DNA of 22,538 bases, from the NCBI GenBank assembly GCA_027488165.1, contig JAIYCF010000087.1, forward strand, positions 1 to 22,538. Direction: 5' to 3'. The notes beneath the pieces were generated by a model. It was given only the letters and a program-made list of their open reading frames with translations. It was not told where the DNA came from and did no database searches. Below, piece by piece: positions 1 through 6,021 of this stretch. Position 1 is the first letter of the stretch. The number at the start of each line of letters is the position of its first letter. This DNA is from Streptomycetaceae bacterium (GTDB taxonomy: Bacteria > Actinomycetota > Actinomycetes > Nanopelagicales > Nanopelagicaceae). A program made the position numbers and the translations under genes.

Positions 1-960
1 AAAGCCGATATTTACAATGATCAGCGCGGGAATTGGATATGTATCTGACATTGGAATTGAGATTGCTAAGGCAATCCCCCAAATACTTCCACCGATGTAT
101 CCACCGAGCTTTACCAAGCGCGCGGGACCAAAGTAATCGAGTGCGCGATCTCCTAAGAAACGGCTAACAATCATCGCGAGAGCGAATGATGCAAAGGCAG
201 AGGCGTAAACACCCTTGCCGTATCCCATCTCATCACGCAATAAAATTGCGCCCCAGTCACTGGCTGCGCCTTCTCCGACCAAACTTGCTAGAAGTCCAAC
301 ACCAAGGAACCAAAGGGGCATAACTGATTTACCAAATAACGGAATCTTTGCTTCATGTTCTTCTTCGCCCTTATGACCATCAATTGATGATGGCAGCAAA
401 TAGTAGGCAGCGATTAGATATGCGATCACTGAAACTATTGCGATAGAAACTAGATTTGTGCGCGGTGAAACATGGCGTGTTATAGCACCACCAAGAACAG
501 TCGTAACAAAGGCGCCAACGCTCCACATTGCGTGGAAGGAGGACATGTAACGACGACCTAATATTTTCTCAACAACTGTTGCTTGAAAGTTGTAACACAT
601 ATCAATTAAGGCATATCCCATGCCCATGGTAAATAAAGATAGAAACAGCACTACTGCATTAGTTGCCAGACCCATCCCGGCTAAGCCTGCTGGCATTATG
701 AAAACACCTACAAATACAACCCGCTGCGAACCAAAGGTATGCATCAACCGCCCTGCAAGTTGAGCTCCTGTAATTGAGCCAAAGGTGCTTCCTAGCAATA
801 CAAAGCCGAAGGCGCCATTAGATAAGCCGATTAAATCTTTAATCTCCGGAATACGTGGAACCCAGCCCATCGAAACAATTCCGAGAAATAGGAAGCAGAC
901 GCGTAAGGAGTTTCTCGCCAATTTAGCGCGATGGATCTGATCAACTGCTCCTATAGACAT
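1..960 (-). CDS. MFS transporter, YbjJ/fucose-permease-like (3' end outside window)
   Basis: The reverse strand reads open for 320 codons from an ATG at 958-960 to the window edge, so the C-terminus is missing. The translation is highly hydrophobic with about nine membrane segments visible. It contains the loop GRRYMSSFHAMWSVGA and the later GEGAASDWGAILLRDE, which match my memory of the YbjJ-like branch of the major facilitator superfamily. Substrate cannot be told; related proteins are thought to handle sugars or to act as exporters. The start is supported by a TACCCT hexamer on the minus strand (967-972) exactly 6 nt before the ATG, which predicts a leaderless transcript. The gene is divergent from the YbaK-like gene, whose start lies 23 bp away, so the two share one tiny promoter region. 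Family is secure, function is not. Confidence 0.85.
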   Translation of the reverse strand, partial: MSIGAVDQIHRAKLARNSLRVCFLFLGIVSMGWVPRIPEIKDLIGLSNGAFGFVLLGSTFGSITGAQLAGRLMHTFGSQRVVFVGVFIMPAGLAGMGLATNAVVLFLSLFTMGMGYALIDMCYNFQATVVEKILGRRYMSSFHAMWSVGAFVTTVLGGAITRHVSPRTNLVSIAIVSVIAYLIAAYYLLPSSIDGHKGEEEHEAKIPLFGKSVMPLWFLGVGLLASLVGEGAASDWGAILLRDEMGYGKGVYASAFASFALAMIVSRFLGDRALDYFGPARLVKLGGYIGGSIWGIALAISIPMSDTYPIPALIIVNIGF

Positions 961-966
961 TTGCCA

Positions 967-976
967 AGGGTATCCT
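967..976. promoter_or_regulatory. Back-to-back -10 elements for divergent leaderless genes
   Basis: The ten bases AGGGTATCCT hold a minus-strand TACCCT (967-972) and a plus-strand TATCCT (971-976) that overlap by two bases. Each is followed by exactly six bases and then an ATG (minus at 960, plus at 983). Both hexamers fit TANNNT, the usual actinobacterial -10 pattern. No clear -35 box is visible in either direction. Transcription would start at or next to the A of each ATG. Confidence 0.6.
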
Positions 977-982
977 GCAACC

Positions 983-1471
983 ATGGATGGGATCTTAGAA
1001 AAGGCTGCAGTCAAACGATTTATTCAAGCCGCAACCGACCTTGGCGTAAAGGGCCAAGTAACAGTGCTTGCTGAGACTGCCCGAACCGCAGTTGATGCTG
1101 CCAATGGTTTAGGTATTGAAGTCGGACAGATCGCATCATCACTAATCTTTAAACTTCCTTCGGGCAATCCACTTTTGATTATTACAAGTGGCCGCCATCG
1201 AGTTGATACCGAACTCGTCGCTAAGAATTTAGGGATCGCTGAACTAGGTCGAGCTGATGCAAATTATGTAAAAGATGTATCTGGTTACTCAGTTGGCGGC
1301 GTCGCACCACTTGGTTGGATTAGCACGCCTGAGGAAATTCTCATTGATCAAGCTTTAAATGATTACGAGGTTGTCTGGGCAGCATCTGGCCATCCCCATG
1401 CCGTTTACCCAACATCTTTTGCCGAGCTAGTGGCCAATACTGGTGCCACACCTATGGTTGTTGGGGATTAA
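983..1471 (+). CDS. YbaK/EbsC-family aminoacyl-tRNA deacylase-like protein
   Basis: 162 residues, the usual size for stand-alone YbaK/EbsC proteins, which remove wrongly attached amino acids from tRNA (for example Cys-tRNA(Pro)). Family hallmarks visible are the segment IASSLIFKLPSG with the early beta-strand lysine, the GGVAPLG loop near residues 104-110, and the C-terminal AASGHPHAVYPTSFAEL. Which aminoacyl-tRNA is edited cannot be read from sequence. The ATG is chosen because TATCCT lies six bases upstream, predicting a leaderless mRNA; there is no Shine-Dalgarno sequence. The gene ends three bases past the stop of the convergent arsenate reductase, so the two 3' ends touch with no visible terminator. 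Confidence 0.88.
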   Translation: MDGILEKAAVKRFIQAATDLGVKGQVTVLAETARTAVDAANGLGIEVGQIASSLIFKLPSGNPLLIITSGRHRVDTELVAKNLGIAELGRADANYVKDVSGYSVGGVAPLGWISTPEEILIDQALNDYEVVWAASGHPHAVYPTSFAELVANTGATPMVVGD

Positions 1472-1866
1472 CCAAGCAGTTCGCTGAGCAACTTTTCTAC
1501 TCGAACCTTAATTTCATCACGAATAACTCGTACCGATTCAATTCCCTGTCCAGCAGGATCATCAAGCACCCAATCTTCATAACGCTTTCCAGGGTAGAAC
1601 GGGCAAACATCTCCGCAACCCATTGTGATTACGGCATCTGATTCCTGTACTGCCTCGGTAGTCAAAACTTTTGGAGTGTTATTTGCAATATCGATGCCGA
1701 CTTCGGCCATAGCTTCGACTGCGGTTGGATTAATTGAATCTTTTGGCGCAGAACCTGCAGAGAGAACCTCTACGCGCCCCTGACCTAGTTCACGCATAAA
1801 GCCCGCCGCCATTTGTGAGCGTCCGGCGTTGTGTACGCAGACAAAGAGAACTGTTGGTTTACTCAT
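1468..1866 (-). CDS. arsC: Arsenate reductase, low-molecular-weight phosphatase type
   Basis: 132 residues with the phosphatase-type loop CVHNAGRS (Cys10, Arg16; CX5R) near the N-terminus, two further cysteines at 84 and 88 in GCGDVCPFYPGKRYEDW, and the DDPAGQ aspartate motif around 102-107. This is the ArsC family that reduces arsenate to arsenite through a cysteine cascade. Whether electrons come from thioredoxin or mycothiol/mycoredoxin is unclear, because the cysteine spacing (CX3C) differs from the classical Bacillus/Staphylococcus enzymes. The ATG follows directly after the TAA of the upstream aquaporin (AAGTAAATGAGT), so translation is probably coupled. Together with that aquaporin it forms a two-gene arsenic operon; no ArsR repressor or ArsB/Acr3 pump is in the window. 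Confidence 0.9.
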   Translation of the reverse strand: MSKPTVLFVCVHNAGRSQMAAGFMRELGQGRVEVLSAGSAPKDSINPTAVEAMAEVGIDIANNTPKVLTTEAVQESDAVITMGCGDVCPFYPGKRYEDWVLDDPAGQGIESVRVIRDEIKVRVEKLLSELLG

Positions 1867-2583
1867 TTACTTCTCGTTTCTTATCTCGCTAGATGAATTT
1901 ATAAATTTAGTTAGAGCTAACCCCAAGAGCGCGCCCAGGATCTGCGCTGCGATAAAGGGAAGAACTGACGCTGGTGCGATCCCCGCAAATGTGTCAGAGA
2001 GTGTTCTGGCAACAGTAACCACGGGATTTGCAAAACTAGTTGATGAAGTGAAGAAGTACGCTGCAGAGATATAGGCGCCAACTAAAACTGGAATCTTCGC
2101 CTCAGCCTTTTGGGCAATTGCGGTAAAGATAATGAATACCAAGCCGGCAGTTGCCAAGATTTCACTGACAAATAGCTCGGTGCCAGTTCGGTCTTTCTGA
2201 GAAATCTCGATAATTGGCAAGTTGAAGATGAAGTTAGCAAGTGCAACTCCAATCACCGCTCCAACCATCTGCGCTACTAGGTAGGCGGCGGCTAGCGAGG
2301 GCGAGATAGCTTTCTTGTAAAGTTGAATTGCAGTTACGACTGGATTGAAGTGTGCTCCGCTTACTGGCCCAAGTAATGTGATCAAGATGTAGAGCATTAG
2401 TCCGGTGACGGCAGAATTAATCGTTAACTGCACGCCGACATCACTTGAAATATTGGTAGCCATAATCCCCGAGCCGATTACGACTAGTAAAAGCGTCGCA
2501 GTCCCGAATAGCTCGCCTAATGAGGCTCGTAAATCCATAGCGCCATTCTCGTGGATATTTGGAGAGGTTTTACCCTTTAGCAC
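1867..2583 (-). CDS. Aquaporin / MIP-family channel, likely arsenite-permeable
   Basis: 238 residues with about six membrane segments and the two MIP pore half-helices: HFNPVVT (NPV at 80-82) and SFANPVVTVARTLSD (NPV at 186-188). Both NPA boxes read NPV. The residue straight after the second box, an arginine of the selectivity filter in water-specific channels, is valine here, which should widen the pore. The neighbouring arsenate reductase suggests the channel lets arsenite out of the cell, as AqpS does in the Sinorhizobium meliloti ars operon. The start is GTG at 2583, with GATATT five bases upstream; an internal ATG at 2538 (residue 16, before DLRASLGELFGT) is a credible alternative with a weak GAG upstream. 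Transport of other small solutes such as glycerol cannot be excluded. Confidence 0.87.
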   Translation of the reverse strand: MLKGKTSPNIHENGAMDLRASLGELFGTATLLLVVIGSGIMATNISSDVGVQLTINSAVTGLMLYILITLLGPVSGAHFNPVVTAIQLYKKAISPSLAAAYLVAQMVGAVIGVALANFIFNLPIIEISQKDRTGTELFVSEILATAGLVFIIFTAIAQKAEAKIPVLVGAYISAAYFFTSSTSFANPVVTVARTLSDTFAGIAPASVLPFIAAQILGALLGLALTKFINSSSEIRNEK

Positions 2584-2587
2584 GGAG

Positions 2588-2594
2588 TAATATC
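2588..2594. promoter_or_regulatory. Overlapping divergent -10 elements, aquaporin and carotenoid operon
   Basis: The 21-bp gap between two divergent start codons holds TAATATC. On the plus strand TAATAT (2588-2593) is a good -10 that would start transcription near 2600, five bases before the hydrolase ATG. On the minus strand GATATT (2589-2594) lies five bases before the aquaporin GTG. The two hexamers nearly coincide. No -35 boxes are evident, so this is tentative. Confidence 0.4.
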
Positions 2595-2604
2595 TGAATT
2601 TAAG

Positions 2605-3408
2605 ATGAACTTATCAATGCACTTAACTCCCTCCGAGAATGCCGATGCGCCTCATATCGTGCTGATTCATGGCATGGGCTCGGCGGCAACTGCCTGGAAA
2701 CCTTTGGTCCCATTGCTTCAAAGTCGCTACAACGTGATCACCGTTGATTTACCAGGCCACGGCAAAACTCCGCTCGATAAAACAGATGCAATGGACCCAC
2801 ATTCGATCGCTAATTTAGTTGTTAAAGAAGTTGAGCGGGAGTTTGGCGTTACTGAATTTAATCTCGTTGGAAATTCTTGGGGTGGATGGATCTCACTTGA
2901 AATGGCTGCGGCACATCCGCACGCTGTTAAGAGCGTTGTTGCGCTAGCACCTGCTGGATTTTGGTTAGCAACTTTTGTGCAGCGATATCCAGGAACATCA
3001 GCGCTTCGCTTCCTAGCCAAGAATTCTGCTCCCCTTGCACCAACCTTTTTAAAGTACGAATGGGCACGCAAATTAGGTTTTGAATCAGTTAGTCCAAAGT
3101 GGCGGGAATTTTCTACAGAGCTTTGCTTAGATGCAACACTTTCCATGGCTAACTCTCCTGGATACTTTCCTGCCTGGGATGGAATGTTGCATAAGCGGTT
3201 TGATTCTAAGATCGATCCATCAGTCCCAATCACAATTATCTTTGGAGATTCTGATAACACCTTGCCACAGACGACTTGCCAAGAACGAACAATGGCGCCG
3301 GCACATGCGCAATGGAAAATCTTTAGCGAGTGCGGACATGCTCCCATGTGGGACCACCCTCACGAAGTAGCGGCCGAGATCTTCGCTTTGGCCGGTATAA
3401 ATAAATGA
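2605..3408 (+). CDS. Alpha/beta hydrolase, first gene of the carotenoid-tailoring operon
   Basis: 267 residues with the full alpha/beta-hydrolase signature: oxyanion loop HGMGSAATAW (22-31), nucleophile elbow GNSWGG (Ser91), an acid in GDSDN (Asp217 likely) and the catalytic histidine in CGHAPMWDHP (His245). No signal peptide, so probably cytoplasmic. The substrate is unknown. Its ATGA overlap with the crtA-like gene (stop within 3406-3408, next start 3405) ties it to the carotenoid operon. This suggests work on a carotenoid or carotenoid ester, for example hydrolysis or acyl transfer, but nothing in the sequence proves it. The start is preceded by a TAATAT -10 within a short gap, and there is no Shine-Dalgarno close to the ATG, so the leader is very short or absent. 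Confidence 0.85.
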   Translation: MNLSMHLTPSENADAPHIVLIHGMGSAATAWKPLVPLLQSRYNVITVDLPGHGKTPLDKTDAMDPHSIANLVVKEVEREFGVTEFNLVGNSWGGWISLEMAAAHPHAVKSVVALAPAGFWLATFVQRYPGTSALRFLAKNSAPLAPTFLKYEWARKLGFESVSPKWREFSTELCLDATLSMANSPGYFPAWDGMLHKRFDSKIDPSVPITIIFGDSDNTLPQTTCQERTMAPAHAQWKIFSECGHAPMWDHPHEVAAEIFALAGINK

Positions 3409-4082
3409 ACAATGACTTTGTAACGGTTATCTACTTTTGGAAGATAAAGAAAAACAAAGTTGGTTTTGCCTTACTTCGCATGGCGCTAGATCGTGGCGCA
3501 CTTCGCAGATTTAAGGGTGTGCGCTTTGCCAAGATGCTAGGTGCTGGGAAAGGTGAAACCTTTACGCCACGCGATGCAGATATAACTCGCTGGGGCGCAC
3601 TCGCGGTTATAGAAAGCTCAAGATTGACCGCTTTAGATGACTCCAAATTGGTAAAGCGTTGGCGAAAAAATAGCGATGCAGAAGTTCGTTATTTAGTAGA
3701 TCCAATCTCTTCCCATGGTTTATGGGCCAAGGTAAATCCCTTTGATTACGTGAAGAGCGCTGGCGAAGGTGAAGTTGTAGCGATTACTCGCGCCAGAATC
3801 AAATGGGCCCAAAACGTGCGTTTCTGGAAAGCCGTGCCTCCTGTCACATCAAGTCTCTTGTCATCACCTGGCTTACTGCAGACAATCGGAATTGGCGAAG
3901 CCCCAATTGGCTTGCAAGGAACTTTTTCACATTGGCGCTCTGGAGCAGATCTCCGAAACTTCGCATATAAGGGAGCCGCCCATCAAGAAGCGATTGCGGC
4001 AACAGAACGCCATGGTTGGTATGCAGAAGAACTCTTTGCACGCTTTGCAGTACGTGAAATCCGCGGTTCGCTCGATAAATAG
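3405..4082 (+). CDS. crtA: CrtA-like acyclic carotenoid 2-ketolase (spheroidene monooxygenase family)
   Basis: 225 residues resembling Rhodobacter CrtA along its length: a FAKMLGAGKGETFTPRDADI segment (about 42-61), RARIKWAQNVRFWKAVPPV (about 130-148), IGIGEAPIGLQGTFSHW, and a C-terminal RHGWYAEELFARFAV. In purple bacteria CrtA is an oxygen-dependent monooxygenase that puts a keto group at C-2 of acyclic carotenoids with a tertiary hydroxyl or methoxyl at C-1. The gene sits between a hydrolase (4-nt overlap) and a CruF-like hydratase that would create such a C-1 hydroxyl, which supports this reading. No membrane segment is evident. The exact product is unknown, and the assignment rests on recalled family motifs. 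Confidence 0.8.
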   Translation: MNNDFVTVIYFWKIKKNKVGFALLRMALDRGALRRFKGVRFAKMLGAGKGETFTPRDADITRWGALAVIESSRLTALDDSKLVKRWRKNSDAEVRYLVDPISSHGLWAKVNPFDYVKSAGEGEVVAITRARIKWAQNVRFWKAVPPVTSSLLSSPGLLQTIGIGEAPIGLQGTFSHWRSGADLRNFAYKGAAHQEAIAATERHGWYAEELFARFAVREIRGSLDK

Positions 4083-4121
4083 CGGTAGTTACTTAAGCAA
4101 TTACTAGGGCAGAATTAGCCC

Positions 4122-4925
4122 ATGTCGATTCGTCATTACAACCCCCGCAGGCGCCAGCGCCGTGGGATCTCGGATCGCTCACGACTCTTTCTTTACTTGA
4201 TTCTAGGCATCGCTCTTCTCTTGCAAGTTTCTTATCCCCTTCTTGATGGTGAAGCGCTTCGCGTTGTAACAATTGCAACGGTTTATTGGGGCGCTGCCGC
4301 CATGGCGCTACATGCCTTGCTTTCTTTCGGTGGACGGTATGTGCTTACTTATCTAGCGATTTCTCTTACATTTGGATTCTTCATTGAGTTAATTGGAGTT
4401 GAAACTGGTTGGCCATTTGGTGTTTATGAATACGATCCATCACTTGGCCCGCAGTTAATTAGCGTTCCGCTGGTCGTTCCTTTTGCTTGGGCAATGATCG
4501 CGCATCCAATTTTATGCGTTGCTCGTCGCGTAACTAAGAATTGGGTTTTCCTATACGGCGGCTTTGGAATGATGGCTTATGACTTATTCCTTGATCCGCA
4601 GATGGTTAATGGTGGTCGATGGACTTGGGAAGTAACTGGTGCTCACGTGCCTTTTACTCCAGAGATTCCTCTATCAAATACCTTTGGCTGGCTCTTATCG
4701 GGAATGGCGCTAATCGCCATGTTGCACTTGGCGCTGCCGCGCGAGCGTCGCAAGCAAAGTGCGAGTTATACAGCCGTTGATTTCTTCTTAATCTGGACCT
4801 GGTTCGGTGGGATCGTTTCAAATCTATTCTTCTTCGATCGCCCAGGAATTGCCTTTCTATTTGGAACCGCTTTCGGCGCTTTCCTTGCGCCATATCTATT
4901 CTCGCGCTGGCTCGGGCGCCCTTAA
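4122..4925 (+). CDS. cruF: CruF-like carotenoid 1-hydratase (DUF422 family membrane protein)
   Basis: 267 residues with about seven or eight membrane segments after a basic N-terminus (MSIRHYNPRRRQRRG). Family motifs are ELIGVETGWPFGVYEYD (about 90-106), LVVPFAWAMIAHP (about 117-129), YDLFLDPQMV (about 153-162) and IPLSNTFGWL. These are typical of CruF and bacterioruberin-type C-1 hydratases, which add water across the terminal double bond of an acyclic psi end to give a 1-hydroxy carotenoid. It is followed by a glycosyltransferase, the same pairing as cyanobacterial cruF-cruG. A 39-bp gap separates it from the crtA-like gene. CAGAAT lies six bases before the ATG and could be a weak internal leaderless promoter. 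Confidence 0.87.
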   Translation: MSIRHYNPRRRQRRGISDRSRLFLYLILGIALLLQVSYPLLDGEALRVVTIATVYWGAAAMALHALLSFGGRYVLTYLAISLTFGFFIELIGVETGWPFGVYEYDPSLGPQLISVPLVVPFAWAMIAHPILCVARRVTKNWVFLYGGFGMMAYDLFLDPQMVNGGRWTWEVTGAHVPFTPEIPLSNTFGWLLSGMALIAMLHLALPRERRKQSASYTAVDFFLIWTWFGGIVSNLFFFDRPGIAFLFGTAFGAFLAPYLFSRWLGRP

Positions 4926-4950
4926 CATTTTTGAATCACATAGATAAACC

Positions 4951-6021
4951 GTGTTAACCAATTTAGTTTTCTTTGCATCCGTTGCTCTGCTTTGGTTAGC
5001 CGTAGCCAACTTCTTTACGATCCGTCGCCCCGCACCCGCAATAGAACGCAGCGAAACTGTAACTATCTTGATACCGGTGCGAAATGAAGAGGAAAACATT
5101 GCAGATTTAGTGCTTAGCCTCCAAGCACAACAGTTCATAGTTAAACCAGAGATCATCTTTATTAACGACTCATCAACTGATGAAACATCAGAGAAGTTGC
5201 AGGAAGCTCAAGATGGCGGCGCGCAGATAAAGGTAATCAACGCACCTGAACTTCCAGATGGCTGGCTGGGTAAACCATGGGCGCTGCAGCAGGGATACCT
5301 GCAAGCAAAAGGCGAGATCGTAGTTACCTTAGATGCCGACGTTCGGCTTACCTCTACTGCTATTTCACAAGCGATTGCGATGCTCGGTGACCGATCATTT
5401 ATCTCGCCATATCCACGTCAGATCGCTAAAACTTTCTCAGAACGTTTGATTCAACCTTTATTGCAATGGTCTTGGATGAGCACAGTGCCGTTACGTATTG
5501 CCGAAAAATCAGGGCGCACATCTTTAGCAGTTGCTAATGGTCAATTCTTTCTGGTGCGCAAAAGCGCATTAGATAAAATCAATGGCTTTACGGCGATCGC
5601 AGCAGAAGTTCTCGATGATATGGAGCTTGCGCGGACGCTAATTAAATCTGGTGAATTTGGTGGAGTAGCTGATGGTTCGCCACTTGCACAGACCCGCATG
5701 TATAAAAACTTCTCTGAAATCAAAGCTGGCTATGGGAAATCACTCTGGAAAGCTTTTGGCAGTCAGAGCGGTAGCGCAGGTGCAATTGCATTTCTATTTA
5801 TCACCGGAATTGCTCCGGTAATTGCCTGGTTTGGTGGCCATCCACTTGGCTTCTTCGCCTATCAATTTGTAGTTATAACTCGCGCACTTAGCGCATCGCG
5901 TTCACGCGGCCGAATACTTGATTCGATTCTGCATCCGATCTCGTGTGCAATCTTGATCTATTTAATCATTTACAGTTGGCGCGCACGTGGCGTTGTGGCA
6001 TGGAAGGGTCGCACGCTATGA
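4951..6021 (+). CDS. cruG: Family 2 glycosyltransferase, CruG-like, for carotenoid glycosylation
   Basis: 356 residues. An N-terminal hydrophobic segment (about 4-22) leads into a GT2 catalytic domain with ILIPVRNEEENI (39-50), the nucleotide-binding INDSSTDET (71-79), the metal-binding DAD (128-130) and the acceptor-side EVLDDMELA (around 227). Two or three hydrophobic segments follow at the C-terminus, so it is a membrane-bound enzyme with a cytoplasmic active site. Position directly after the CruF-like gene and before the CrtD-like gene (sharing an ATGA with it) makes transfer of a sugar to a hydroxylated carotenoid the best guess, as for cyanobacterial CruG. The sugar donor is unknown. 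The start is GTG at 4951, giving a natural N-terminal membrane helix. Confidence 0.83.
   Translation: MLTNLVFFASVALLWLAVANFFTIRRPAPAIERSETVTILIPVRNEEENIADLVLSLQAQQFIVKPEIIFINDSSTDETSEKLQEAQDGGAQIKVINAPELPDGWLGKPWALQQGYLQAKGEIVVTLDADVRLTSTAISQAIAMLGDRSFISPYPRQIAKTFSERLIQPLLQWSWMSTVPLRIAEKSGRTSLAVANGQFFLVRKSALDKINGFTAIAAEVLDDMELARTLIKSGEFGGVADGSPLAQTRMYKNFSEIKAGYGKSLWKAFGSQSGSAGAIAFLFITGIAPVIAWFGGHPLGFFAYQFVVITRALSASRSRGRILDSILHPISCAILIYLIIYSWRARGVVAWKGRTL

Noticed and set aside
2727..3347. Long antisense open frame of about 206 codons opposite the alpha/beta hydrolase
   Set aside because: It has no recognisable motif, a cysteine- and proline-rich random-looking composition, and lies wholly within a gene with intact catalytic motifs.
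5943..6017. Extended N-terminus for the CrtD-like desaturase from an upstream start
   Set aside because: The extra 25 residues lie inside the glycosyltransferase gene and have no similarity to the FAD-binding fold. The ATG at 6018 forms an ATGA overlap and is followed at once by the expected dinucleotide-binding motif.
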